Source of the DNA: Lachnospiraceae bacterium
Lineage (GTDB): Bacteria > Bacillota > Clostridia > Lachnospirales > Lachnospiraceae
Assembly: GCA_018384375.1 (NCBI GenBank)
Contig: JAHAYJ010000042.1
Coordinates: 62,001-126,000 of the forward strand
DNA: 64,000 nucleotides
Reading direction: 5' to 3'
Shown here: piece by piece, positions 35,683 through 44,756 of the stretch
How positions within the stretch are numbered: position 1 is the stretch's first letter
Layout of the letters: every line of letters begins with the position of its first letter
Position numbers and translations under genes: made by a program
Notes under the pieces: generated by a model
Told to the model about the DNA's origin: nothing
Seen by the model: the letters and a program-made list of their open reading frames with translations, nothing else
Databases searched by the model: none

Positions 35683-35716
35683 GAATTGTCATGTATAATA
35701 CACTATGTGGCAATTC
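35683..35716 (+). repeat. Inverted repeat between the Cys-rich gene and gtrA-like gene
   Basis: GAATTG (35683-35688) and CAATTC (35711-35716) are perfect arms, extended inward by C-G, A-T and G-U pairs to about 11 bp of RNA stem. TATAAT (35694-35699) lies in the loop without a good -35. It could be a weak terminator for the Cys-rich gene, an operator, or part of a promoter for the next gene. Confidence 0.4.
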
Positions 35717-35746
35717 TGCTTTTAATTTATATAAGGAGCATATACA

Positions 35747-36172
35747 ATGAAACAATTATTAAATCAAATCATTAAATTTGGAATTGTCGGGGTATTTTGC
35801 TTTTTTATCGACTTTGGCATTACCACCGGATTTACAAATTTTTTGGGAGTACATTATCTGATTTCCAAATTTCTTGGCTTTGTGGTATCTGCAATTGTGA
35901 ATTATCTTTTAAGTATTAAGTTTGTGTTTACTAACAAAAAAGAGATGGACAAGAAGAAGGAGTTTACTGTATTTCTGATTCTTTCGGCATTCGGACTTCT
36001 GATTAATGAGGCAGTCATGTATGCATGCTTTGATGGCGCATATAGACACATTGCTATATTACAGGAATTGATCTCTGAGTCACTTATGGTTTCCTTAAGT
36101 GCAATAATTGCAACGGGCGTTACGATGATCTATAACTTTATTTCCAGGAAGCTGTTTCTTGAAAGGAAATAA
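35747..36172 (+). CDS. GtrA-family membrane protein
   Basis: 141-residue four-helix membrane protein of the GtrA/DPMS-related family, thought to help move polyprenyl-linked sugars across the membrane or assist glycosyltransferases. It opens with FGIVGVFCFFIDFGITTGF and contains the hallmark KFLGFVVSAIVNYLLSIKFVF followed by a charged loop (TNKKEMDKKKEF). The usual partner glycosyltransferase is not adjacent. SD AAGGAG precedes the ATG by ten bases. It ends six bases before the next gene, so both probably share a transcript. Confidence 0.88.
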   Translation: MKQLLNQIIKFGIVGVFCFFIDFGITTGFTNFLGVHYLISKFLGFVVSAIVNYLLSIKFVFTNKKEMDKKKEFTVFLILSAFGLLINEAVMYACFDGAYRHIAILQELISESLMVSLSAIIATGVTMIYNFISRKLFLERK

Positions 36173-36178
36173 TTATCA

Positions 36179-36919
36179 ATGGATGATAAGCGCTTTGAGG
36201 AAATCAGAAACAAGGTGATTGGTGTTGAGAGAGAACGGTATGGGATTGGCACCCTGAAGGAAAAGACACTTCATGCTATCTTAAAGGATTATTATGCGCC
36301 GGATAAGGATATGCAGGAAATACCTATTGACGGATATGTTGCTGATATCTATACTGGAACAGAAATCATAGAAATTCAAACGGCTCAGTTTAATCGCATG
36401 CGTAACAAACTTGATTGTTTTTTACCCAATTATCCGGTAACGATTGTCTATCCTGTTCCGCAAATTAAATATTTATACTGGATCGATGAGGAAACCGGAG
36501 AATGCTCAAAACCAAGAAAAAGTACCGTGAAAGGCTCTGTTTACAGAGCTTTTTATGAGTTGTATAAGATTAAAAACCACCTTTCGGATCCAAACCTTAA
36601 ATTGTGCTTTCCGCTTCTTGAAATAGAAGAATACAGGCTTTTGAACGGATGGAGTCATGACAGAAAAAAAGGCTCCAGCAGATATGACAGGATTCCCAGA
36701 ACGCTTTTGGGAGAAATCAGGTTTGAACGAATTGAAGACTATGTTCAACTGATTCCTTACGATCTGAAGGACCCTTTCACCGCAAAAGATTTTGGGAAGG
36801 CAATCGGAGAGAAAAAGGAAATTGCCTCAAATGTTCTCCATATACTAAATCATCTGCAGGTGGTGGAACGCTGCGGCAAAGCTGGAAATTCCTATCTTTA
36901 TCATGTAGTCGAATTTTGA
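36179..36919 (+). CDS. Uncharacterised protein, possible PD-(D/E)xK nuclease with winged helix
   Basis: 246 residues, no named family recognised with confidence. The N-terminal 80 residues have the order of a restriction-endonuclease fold: Glu28 in a first helix (LKEKTLHAILKDYY), Asp56 in a strand (DGYVADIYTG), then Glu65-x-Gln67 (EIIEIQTAQF), followed by a basic helix (NRMRNKL). This gives a D/ExQ variant of the PD-(D/E)xK core. The C-terminal 55 residues (FTAKDFGKAIGEKKEIASNV) look like a winged helix. DNA binding and cleavage are inferences. It precedes miaB by 24 bases (SD GGAG), and the SD of its own start is weak. Confidence 0.65.
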   Translation: MDDKRFEEIRNKVIGVERERYGIGTLKEKTLHAILKDYYAPDKDMQEIPIDGYVADIYTGTEIIEIQTAQFNRMRNKLDCFLPNYPVTIVYPVPQIKYLYWIDEETGECSKPRKSTVKGSVYRAFYELYKIKNHLSDPNLKLCFPLLEIEEYRLLNGWSHDRKKGSSRYDRIPRTLLGEIRFERIEDYVQLIPYDLKDPFTAKDFGKAIGEKKEIASNVLHILNHLQVVERCGKAGNSYLYHVVEF

Positions 36920-36943
36920 TGGATAAATGGAGAGAATAAATAT

Positions 36944-38371
36944 ATGCAAATAACTGATAAATTCACAGGGACTGAAGAAACAAACCGGCAGTTAGCTTAT
37001 ATCGAAAAAGCAAGAGGTTATGTTTCGCAGCTTGCTGATCGCATCGGACGTAAGCCAACCTGCTGTGTGACAACCTTTGGCTGCCAGATGAATGCCAGAG
37101 ATTCCGAAAAGCTTGCAGGAATTTTGGAGCAGACAGGCTATGAGCTCATCTCTGATGAAGATGCTGATTTTGTTATTTATAATACTTGTACTGTAAGAGA
37201 TAACGCAAACCAGCGTGTATATGGCCGCCTTGGTCATTTAAACAGTCTGAAAAAGAAAAATCCTCACAAAAAAATTGCGCTGTGCGGATGCATGATGCAG
37301 GAGCCCTCTGTGATTGAAAAGATCAAAAAAAGCTATCGCTTTGTGGACTTGATTTTTGGTACACATAATATATATAAATTTGCCGAGCTTCTTACGGCGA
37401 TGTTTGAGTCTGAGGATATGATCATTGATATCTGGGAGGATACGGATGAAATAGTTGAGGATCTTCCTGTAGAACGGAAATATCACTTTAAATCCGGGAT
37501 CAATATTATGTTTGGCTGTAATAATTTTTGCAGCTACTGTATTGTTCCTTATGTAAGAGGTCGTGAAAGAAGCCGGAATCCCGAAGACATCATTCGTGAG
37601 ATTAAGGCACTTGTTGCCGATGGAGTTGTGGAGATCATGCTTCTTGGACAGAATGTAAATTCCTACGGGAAAAATTTAGCACAACCCATGACCTTTGCAC
37701 AACTTTTGCGTGAAATTGAAAAAATTGACGGCCTTGAGAGAATCCGTTTTATGACCTCTCATCCTAAGGATTTATCGGATGAATTAATTCAGGTCATGAA
37801 GGAATCAAAAAAAATATGCAGACATCTGCACCTTCCGCTTCAGTCCGGTTCTACCAGAATCTTAAGTGCTATGAACCGGAGATATACCAAAGAGCAGTAT
37901 CTGGCTCTTGCTTCAAAAATCAGAAGGGAAATTCCTGATATTGCCATAACGACGGATATTATTGTTGGCTTTCCCGGCGAAGAACCCTGTGATGTGGATG
38001 AAACGATCGATGTCGTTAAAAAAGTACAGTATGATAATGCCTTTACCTTTATTTATTCCAAACGTACCGGAACTCCCGCTGCTGCAATGGAGAATCAGGT
38101 GCCGGAAGAGCTTGTAAAAGAAGGGTTTGATCGTCTTCTGAAGGTAGTACAGGATACAGCGAGAGATCGTGTTGCTCTGCTTCAGGGGCAGACACTTGAT
38201 GCTTTGGTGGAAGAGGTAAATGAACAGGACAACAGATTTCTTACCGGAAGGCTTTCCAACAATACCATTGTCCATTTTGAGGGAGATCCTACCTTGATCG
38301 GGAAAATTGTTCCCGTATACTTAAAAGAATGTCATGGTTTTTATTATCTGGGAGAAGCAGTTAAGAGATAA
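36944..38371 (+). CDS. miaB: tRNA-2-methylthio-N6-dimethylallyladenosine synthase
   Basis: Radical SAM methylthiotransferase acting on i6A37 of tRNAs, 475 residues. The N-terminal UPF0004 domain carries TFGCQMNARDSEKLAG, a second Cys in NTCTVRDNA and a third in ALCGCMMQ. The radical SAM motif is CNNFCSYCIVPYVRGRERSR. A C-terminal TRAM domain (about 405-470) ends the protein. The substrate-generating partner MiaA is encoded 6.4 kb downstream after mutS and mutL, a common clostridial arrangement. Confidence 0.96.
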   Translation: MQITDKFTGTEETNRQLAYIEKARGYVSQLADRIGRKPTCCVTTFGCQMNARDSEKLAGILEQTGYELISDEDADFVIYNTCTVRDNANQRVYGRLGHLNSLKKKNPHKKIALCGCMMQEPSVIEKIKKSYRFVDLIFGTHNIYKFAELLTAMFESEDMIIDIWEDTDEIVEDLPVERKYHFKSGINIMFGCNNFCSYCIVPYVRGRERSRNPEDIIREIKALVADGVVEIMLLGQNVNSYGKNLAQPMTFAQLLREIEKIDGLERIRFMTSHPKDLSDELIQVMKESKKICRHLHLPLQSGSTRILSAMNRRYTKEQYLALASKIRREIPDIAITTDIIVGFPGEEPCDVDETIDVVKKVQYDNAFTFIYSKRTGTPAAAMENQVPEELVKEGFDRLLKVVQDTARDRVALLQGQTLDALVEEVNEQDNRFLTGRLSNNTIVHFEGDPTLIGKIVPVYLKECHGFYYLGEAVKR

Positions 38372-38390
38372 TGAATTCTTTGATAAATAA

Positions 38391-38411
38391 AATACTTATG
38401 AGGGAAGTATT
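38391..38411 (+). repeat. Small hairpin with the SD in its loop, before the SulP gene
   Basis: AATACTT (38391-38397) and AAGTATT (38405-38411) are perfectly complementary and end right at the ATG. The 7-base loop ATGAGGG carries the SD core. The AU-rich stem is weak and could be temperature- or protein-sensitive, or incidental. Confidence 0.4.
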
Positions 38412-40097
38412 ATGGAAAAATTAAAACCAAAGTTGTTTTCAGTGATGAAAACCTACACAAAGGAGCAATTCATCAAGGATGTAATTGCTGGTATTATTGT
38501 GGCTATCATAGCCTTGCCTTTATCAATTGCGCTTGCACTTGCATCCGGAGTAGGACCGGAAAAAGGTTTATACACGGCAATCGTAGCTGGCTTTGTTATC
38601 TCATTTCTCGGTGGAAGCCGGGTACAGATTTCCGGTCCAACAGCTGCCTTTGCTACAATTGTTGCCGGTATCGTCGCTACCAGTGGTCTTGAGGGACTTG
38701 CTGTTGCAACAATTATGGCTGGAATTCTGTTAATTATCATGGGGTTATTACGGCTGGGAAGCCTTATCCGTTTTATCCCTTACACAATAACCACCGGCTT
38801 TACCGCAGGCATTGCAGTTACTATTGCCATTGGTCAGATTAAGGATTTTCTGGGGCTGTCCTATCCGAAAGGCACCAGTCCGGTAGAGACTATGGAAAAG
38901 CTGAAGGCGGTGATGCAGAATATTGGAACACTCAATGTACAGGCCCTGATAGTCGGAATACTTTGTCTCGCAGTATTGATTCTCTGGCCCTTACTTGGGA
39001 AAAAGCTTTCCGGCAGGGCCGGTGCAGTCATCATGGCGATACCAGCGTCCCTGTTAGCCGTTATTCTGGGAATTGTTCTGGTTAGTGGCCTGAAGCTTAA
39101 GGTAAATACCATCGGAACGCTTTATGAAATATCCAACAAACCGCCAATGTTCTCCTTACCTGTTATCAGCTTTGATTTGATCCGCTCCCAATTTGGAAAT
39201 GCACTTACCATTGCAATTCTGGCTGCTGTGGAATCCTTATTATCCTGTGTTGTATCCGACAGCATGATCAATTCAAGACACAACTCCAATATGGAGCTTG
39301 TTGCACAGGGAGCGGGTAATATTTTTTCTGCTATGTTTGGAGGCATCCCGGCAACCGGTGCAATAGCAAGAACAGCCGCAAATGTAAAAAATGGAGGACG
39401 TACGCCTGTTTCCGGCATGGTACATGCGGTTGTGCTTCTTTTAATACTGGTTATTTTAATGCCTTATGCAGCATTGATTCCCATGCCTGCCATTGCAGCA
39501 ATCCTTTTCATGGTAGCCTACAATATGTGCGGCTATAAGGAATTCGCTTATCTGATTAAGACTTCACCTAAGAGTGATATTGCTGTTTTACTGGTAACCT
39601 TTTTCCTTACTGTTGTTTTTGATCTAGTAATTGCTATTGAAGTAGGAATTGTTTTTGCTGCGATCCTATTCATGAAGCGTATGAGTGATGTGACGCAGAT
39701 TGAAGGCTGGAAGTATATTGAAGGAGAAAATGATCCTGATTCCATCGAATTAAAGGCAGTTCCCGAAAACACACTGGTTTATGAGATCAGTGGTCCTATG
39801 TTTTTTGCAGCAGCGGAAAAGTTGCTTCGTATCAGTTTTTATGACAATACCAAATGCCTGGTTATCCGCATGAGGAGTGTCAGTGCTATTGATGCGACAG
39901 CTATGCATAATCTTGAGCAGCTCCTTGATTCTTGCAGGAAAGCCAATGTACAGCTTGTGTTATCCCACGTAAACGAGCAGCCCATGAAGGTAATGCAAAA
40001 ATCCGGTTTTTATGATGCTGTTGGTGCTGAAAATTTTTGTGCACATATAGATGATGCACTACTGCGTGCAAAGGAATGCAGTGAACAGATGATCTGA
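38412..40097 (+). CDS. SulP-family anion transporter with STAS domain
   Basis: Membrane transporter of the SulP/SLC26 family, 561 residues. The signature regions are AIIALPLSIALALASGVGPEKGLYTAIVAG (in part) and FLGGSRVQISGPTAAF, followed by about 10-12 helices. The C-terminal STAS domain (about 440-555, ENTLVYEISGPMFFAAAEKLL, then MRSVSAIDATAMHNLEQL) is complete. Members move sulfate, bicarbonate or dicarboxylates, and specificity cannot be read here. It is inserted between miaB and mutS and has a small hairpin spanning its SD. Confidence 0.93.
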   Translation: MEKLKPKLFSVMKTYTKEQFIKDVIAGIIVAIIALPLSIALALASGVGPEKGLYTAIVAGFVISFLGGSRVQISGPTAAFATIVAGIVATSGLEGLAVATIMAGILLIIMGLLRLGSLIRFIPYTITTGFTAGIAVTIAIGQIKDFLGLSYPKGTSPVETMEKLKAVMQNIGTLNVQALIVGILCLAVLILWPLLGKKLSGRAGAVIMAIPASLLAVILGIVLVSGLKLKVNTIGTLYEISNKPPMFSLPVISFDLIRSQFGNALTIAILAAVESLLSCVVSDSMINSRHNSNMELVAQGAGNIFSAMFGGIPATGAIARTAANVKNGGRTPVSGMVHAVVLLLILVILMPYAALIPMPAIAAILFMVAYNMCGYKEFAYLIKTSPKSDIAVLLVTFFLTVVFDLVIAIEVGIVFAAILFMKRMSDVTQIEGWKYIEGENDPDSIELKAVPENTLVYEISGPMFFAAAEKLLRISFYDNTKCLVIRMRSVSAIDATAMHNLEQLLDSCRKANVQLVLSHVNEQPMKVMQKSGFYDAVGAENFCAHIDDALLRAKECSEQMI

Positions 40098-40126
40098 TTT
40101 TTCATACATAAACGGATGGAGAAAAT

Positions 40127-42775
40127 ATGGCTGAAATGACACCCATGATGCAGAAGTATCTGGAAACCAAAAAAGAATATAAGGATTGTATCCTTTTTTA
40201 CCGGCTGGGAGATTTCTATGAAATGTTTTTTGATGATGCTCTTACCGCTTCAAAGGAACTGGAAATCACACTGACCGGCAAAAGCTGTGGTCTCGAAGAA
40301 CGTGCCCCCATGTGTGGAATTCCCTATCATGCTGTGGACAGTTATCTCAATAAGTTAGTTTCCAAGGGCTATAAGGTCGCTATCTGCGAACAGCTTGAAG
40401 ATCCCAAGCTTGCAAAAGGACTTGTCAAACGTGATGTGGTAAGAATTGTAACACCGGGCACGAATCTGAATGTCCAGAACATGGATGAAAGCCGAAACAA
40501 CTTTCTGATGAGTATTGCGTTTTTTCAAGGAAGAACCGGTATTTCCATTGCTGATGTCACAACCGGAGAGTATTACCTGACAGAGGTCGAGGATACGAAA
40601 AAGTTGTTGGATGAAGTTAATAAATATACCCCAAGTGAGATCATCTGTAATGACGCTTTTCTGGTAAGCGGCGTAGATATAGAAGACTTAAAGGGAAGAA
40701 TGCACATTGCAGTTTATCCGTTGGAGCCACATTTCTTTGACGAAGACCGTTGTCGAAAAAGCCTGCTAAAACATTTTCATGTTACAACTTTACAGGGAAT
40801 GGGGATTGAAGATTTTCCATCCGGACTGATCGCAGCAGGTGCGCTGATGCTTTATCTGACAGATACGCAGAAAACTACATCACTCGACCATTTTACTCAT
40901 TTATATCCATATCTCACCAGTAAATATATGCTGCTTGATAGTTCAACCAGAAGAAATCTGGAATTGACGGAAACACTACGAGAAAAGCAGAAAAGAGGTT
41001 CTTTACTCGGTGTACTGGACAAAACCAAGACAGCCATGGGTGCAAGAACACTCAGACAAATGATTGAACAACCACTGATTGACCGACAGCAGATTGAAAA
41101 ACGTCTGGATGCCGTAGAAGCCTTGTCAAAGCAGGCAATCAACCGGGATGAGATCCGGGAATACCTGAATCCGATTTATGATTTGGAACGGCTGCTCGGA
41201 AAGGTAAGCTATAAAACAGCAAATCCTCGTGATCTTATTGCCTTCCGCAATTCCCTTCAGATGCTTCCACACATTAAGACATTGTTGGGTGATTTTGATG
41301 CTGAGCTGTTGACCGATATCAGAGAGGAAATTGATGATCTTTCCGATATTTGTGCCCTTATCGAAAATGCTATTGAGGAGGATCCCCCGATTGCAATCAA
41401 AGAAGGGGGTATCATCAAGAATGGTTTTGACGATACCATTGATAAGCTTAGGAATGCAAAAACAGAGGGCAAGGACTGGCTTGCGAAGCTGGAAGAGGAA
41501 GACAGAGAACGGACAGGAATCAAAAATTTACGAATTCGATATAATAAAGTATTTGGCTATTACTTTGAAGTAACCAACTCCTACAAGGAACTGGTCCCGG
41601 ACGATTATATCAGGAAGCAGACTCTGGCAAATGCAGAGCGGTATACCAACAGTAGGTTAAAAGAGCTTGAGGATACCATTTTAAATGCAGAGGATAAGCT
41701 TTTTACATTGGAATATGATATGTTCGTAAAAATCCGGGATGCGATAGCAGGAGAAATGGAGCGTATCCAGAGAACCGCAAAAGCAGTTGCCAGACTTGAT
41801 GTTTTTGCATCCTTTTCCGTTGTTGCAGAGCGCAATCATTATGTAAGACCGACGATGAACGAAAAGGGTGTTATTGATATCAAAGGCGGAAGGCATCCGG
41901 TGGTGGAACAAATGTTATCCGGTGAAATGTTTATTTCCAATGATACCTATCTTGACAATAACAAATACTGTGTAGCTGTGATCACCGGGCCCAATATGGC
42001 AGGAAAATCTACTTATATGAGACAGGTCGCACTGATCGTTCTGATGGCACAGATCGGCTGTTTTGTCCCGGCTGCCACTGCAAATATCGGGATGGTAGAT
42101 CGCATCTTTACCCGAGTCGGAGCCTCTGACGATCTTGCCAGCGGTCAGAGTACCTTTATGGTAGAAATGAATGAAGTTGCAAATATATTGCGAAATGCCA
42201 CGTCCCAAAGTCTGTTGGTTCTTGATGAAATAGGACGAGGTACTTCAACCTTTGACGGTTTAAGCATTGCATGGGCAGTCATCGAACATATCAGCAACAA
42301 AAAGCTGCTCGGTGCCAAGACCTTATTTGCCACCCATTATCATGAACTGACTGAGCTTGAAGGCAAAATGAGCAATGTTAACAACTATTGTATTGCTGTG
42401 AAGGAAAAGGGTGATGATATCGTATTTTTGCGAAAGATCATCAAAGGCGGTGCAGACAAAAGCTACGGTATTCAAGTCGCAAAGCTTGCCGGTGTACCGG
42501 ATATGGTAATTGATCGTGCAAAAGAAATCGTTGCGCAGCTCTGCGATAATGATATTCTGGAAAAAGTACAAAGTATAGCTATTGATCAGAAGGACACCAG
42601 GCATAAGCCTGTCAAATATGATGAAGTTGACTTAAGTCAAATGTCGCTTTTTGATACTGTGACGGATGAGGATGTCATTAATGAGTTAAAAGAAATTGAT
42701 GTGACCAATCTTACGCCGTTAGATGCCTTAAATACCTTATATCGGCTTCAAAACAAGCTGAAAAACAGGTGGTGA
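40127..42775 (+). CDS. mutS: DNA mismatch repair protein MutS
   Basis: Mismatch-recognition ATPase, 882 residues. The N-terminal mismatch-binding domain contains the Phe-x-Glu element in YRLGDFYEMFFDDA. Connector, core and clamp domains follow. The ATPase domain has Walker A GPNMAGKST (about 620-628), Walker B LLVLDEIGRGTSTFDG and the FATHYHELTELE switch. The C-terminus (LSQMSLFDTVTDED) ends with a beta-clamp-type QMSLF peptide, consistent with DnaN tethering. It forms a block with mutL and miaA. SD TGGAG precedes the ATG. Confidence 0.98.
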   Translation: MAEMTPMMQKYLETKKEYKDCILFYRLGDFYEMFFDDALTASKELEITLTGKSCGLEERAPMCGIPYHAVDSYLNKLVSKGYKVAICEQLEDPKLAKGLVKRDVVRIVTPGTNLNVQNMDESRNNFLMSIAFFQGRTGISIADVTTGEYYLTEVEDTKKLLDEVNKYTPSEIICNDAFLVSGVDIEDLKGRMHIAVYPLEPHFFDEDRCRKSLLKHFHVTTLQGMGIEDFPSGLIAAGALMLYLTDTQKTTSLDHFTHLYPYLTSKYMLLDSSTRRNLELTETLREKQKRGSLLGVLDKTKTAMGARTLRQMIEQPLIDRQQIEKRLDAVEALSKQAINRDEIREYLNPIYDLERLLGKVSYKTANPRDLIAFRNSLQMLPHIKTLLGDFDAELLTDIREEIDDLSDICALIENAIEEDPPIAIKEGGIIKNGFDDTIDKLRNAKTEGKDWLAKLEEEDRERTGIKNLRIRYNKVFGYYFEVTNSYKELVPDDYIRKQTLANAERYTNSRLKELEDTILNAEDKLFTLEYDMFVKIRDAIAGEMERIQRTAKAVARLDVFASFSVVAERNHYVRPTMNEKGVIDIKGGRHPVVEQMLSGEMFISNDTYLDNNKYCVAVITGPNMAGKSTYMRQVALIVLMAQIGCFVPAATANIGMVDRIFTRVGASDDLASGQSTFMVEMNEVANILRNATSQSLLVLDEIGRGTSTFDGLSIAWAVIEHISNKKLLGAKTLFATHYHELTELEGKMSNVNNYCIAVKEKGDDIVFLRKIIKGGADKSYGIQVAKLAGVPDMVIDRAKEIVAQLCDNDILEKVQSIAIDQKDTRHKPVKYDEVDLSQMSLFDTVTDEDVINELKEIDVTNLTPLDALNTLYRLQNKLKNRW

Positions 42776-42809
42776 TTTGCCGCATACATGTGGCAGAAGG
42801 TGAGGAATT

Positions 42810-44741
42810 ATGCCGGAAATAAATCTTTTAAGTCAAAGCACAATTGATAAAATTGCTGCGGGAGAAGTGGTGGAACGCCCTCTAAATGTTGTAAAGGAAC
42901 TGACAGAAAATGCAATAGATGCCGGGGCAAGCGCAATTACCGCCGAAATTAAGGATGGGGGAATTTCGTTGATCCGTGTAACGGATAATGGTTGTGGTAT
43001 TGAAAAGGATCAATTAAAAAAGGCTTTTTTACGTCATGCTACCAGCAAGATCACCTCCATAGAAGATTTAAATCACACAGAAAGCCTTGGCTTTCGTGGC
43101 GAGGCTCTTTCCAGCATTGCAGCGGTTTCCCAGGTAGAAGTCATTACCAAAACGAAGCAGGAGCTTACCGGAATCCGGTATGCCATTTCAGGTGGGCAGG
43201 AAGAGGACCTAGAGGAGATTGGTGCACCGTCCGGTACCACGTTTCTGGTCCGTAATCTTTTTTTCAATACCCCTGTGAGGAAAAAGTTTTTAAAGCAGCC
43301 TCAAACGGAAGGCGGCTATGTTTCTGATATGATGGAACACCTTGCTTTATCACATCCGGACATATCCATTAAATTCATTAACAATGGTCAGGTTCGTTTT
43401 CACACCTCCGGAAATGGTGACTTAAAGGAAATTATCTATAGAATTTACGGAAGAGAGACAACAGATACCCTGATTCCTTTTTCCTTTCAGGATAAGAGCT
43501 TTCAGGTGTCGGGATTTCTCGGAAAACCGCAGTTGAACCGTTCCAACCGCAATTTTGAGACTTATTTTGTCAACGGACGTTATGTCAAAAACGATATCAT
43601 TACCAGAGCTGTAGAAGAGGGCTATAGAGCCTATCTGATGCAACATAAATTTCCATTCTTTGTGTTACATTTTACCATGAGTCCGTCTTCAGTTGATGTC
43701 AATGTCCATCCTGCAAAAATGGAGATTAGAATTCTTCAGGAAAACCGTTTTTTTGATATTCTTTCACTGGCTGTTTCGAAATGTATGAAAGAACAGGAAT
43801 TGATTCCTTCCATTAAGCTGATGGAAGAGTCAGACAGCAGGCCAGTTATCAAAAGCACTCCGGAACCCTTTGAAGTGCAGAGAACTTCCCTGCTCAGAGA
43901 GGAATCAGAAGCTTATGCTGCACATGGCAAAGCAGATAATCAGCCGGTTGCTGCTGCAGACATAGAATTTCCTTCCGAGCCAAAAGTGGCGGATTTTTTG
44001 CAAAAAATGGCATTTAACAGGGTGATTGGTGGTAGCTGTGAGGATTCTGCAGGTGAAAATGAAGGAATTCATGCAAATGTAATCAAAGCAGACCAGCATA
44101 TTCTCGTAGAAAAACCGACACAGCTCAATTTTTTTGAAGAGAAATTTTTATCAGCAAATGCGCGGGAAGAATACCGTATTTTAGGTCAGCTATTTGACAC
44201 TTATTGGCTGATTGCTTTTCGGGATAAGCTTCTTATCATGGATCAGCATGCAGCCCATGAGAAAGTAAAATATGAACGTCTTTTAAAAGAACTCAGGGAA
44301 AAAACAATTTCTTCTCAAATGATAAATCCACCGGTTGTTGTCAGTCTTACCGGAAAGGAAGAAGAACTCCTTGTTGAATTTACAGAATATTTCTCCGCTC
44401 TTGGCTTCGAAATCGAAGAGTTCGGAGGTGGTTCCTATGCAATAAGAAGCATTCCTTCGGATTTATACGGCTGTAATGAAAAGAGCTTTTTTATGGAAAT
44501 ACTGGATGAGCTTTCCGAGAATCCCATAAAGGGAAATCCGGAGGTCATACTGCAAAAGCTTGCCTCCATGGCATGCAAGGCGGCGGTTAAAGGAAACCAG
44601 TTATTAAGCTGTCAGGAGGTGCAGGCGTTAATCGATGAGCTGCTGACACTTGAGAATCCTTATCACTGTCCTCACGGAAGACCAACTATCATTTCCATGA
44701 GTAAATATGAAATTGAAAAAAAATTTAAACGGATTGTCTGA
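42810..44741 (+). CDS. mutL: DNA mismatch repair endonuclease MutL
   Basis: GHKL-family ATPase coupling MutS to strand incision, 643 residues. N-terminal ATPase motifs are ELTENAIDAGAS, RVTDNGCGIEKD and HTESLGFRGEALSSI. The C-terminal dimerisation domain holds the endonuclease motif DQHAAHEKVKYE (DQHAx2Ex4E) and the zinc-site CPHGRP near the end. This MutL therefore nicks DNA itself, as expected in bacteria without MutH. A roughly 100-residue linker between the domains is poorly conserved. It lies 34 bases after mutS. Confidence 0.97.
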   Translation: MPEINLLSQSTIDKIAAGEVVERPLNVVKELTENAIDAGASAITAEIKDGGISLIRVTDNGCGIEKDQLKKAFLRHATSKITSIEDLNHTESLGFRGEALSSIAAVSQVEVITKTKQELTGIRYAISGGQEEDLEEIGAPSGTTFLVRNLFFNTPVRKKFLKQPQTEGGYVSDMMEHLALSHPDISIKFINNGQVRFHTSGNGDLKEIIYRIYGRETTDTLIPFSFQDKSFQVSGFLGKPQLNRSNRNFETYFVNGRYVKNDIITRAVEEGYRAYLMQHKFPFFVLHFTMSPSSVDVNVHPAKMEIRILQENRFFDILSLAVSKCMKEQELIPSIKLMEESDSRPVIKSTPEPFEVQRTSLLREESEAYAAHGKADNQPVAAADIEFPSEPKVADFLQKMAFNRVIGGSCEDSAGENEGIHANVIKADQHILVEKPTQLNFFEEKFLSANAREEYRILGQLFDTYWLIAFRDKLLIMDQHAAHEKVKYERLLKELREKTISSQMINPPVVVSLTGKEEELLVEFTEYFSALGFEIEEFGGGSYAIRSIPSDLYGCNEKSFFMEILDELSENPIKGNPEVILQKLASMACKAAVKGNQLLSCQEVQALIDELLTLENPYHCPHGRPTIISMSKYEIEKKFKRIV

Positions 44742-44756
44742 TGGCAGGAAAAACAT

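Noticed and set aside
35665-35699. Standard sigma-A promoter for the GtrA gene
   Set aside because: TATAAT is good, but the nearest TTG-type -35 is 20 or more bases away; kept only as part of an inverted repeat.
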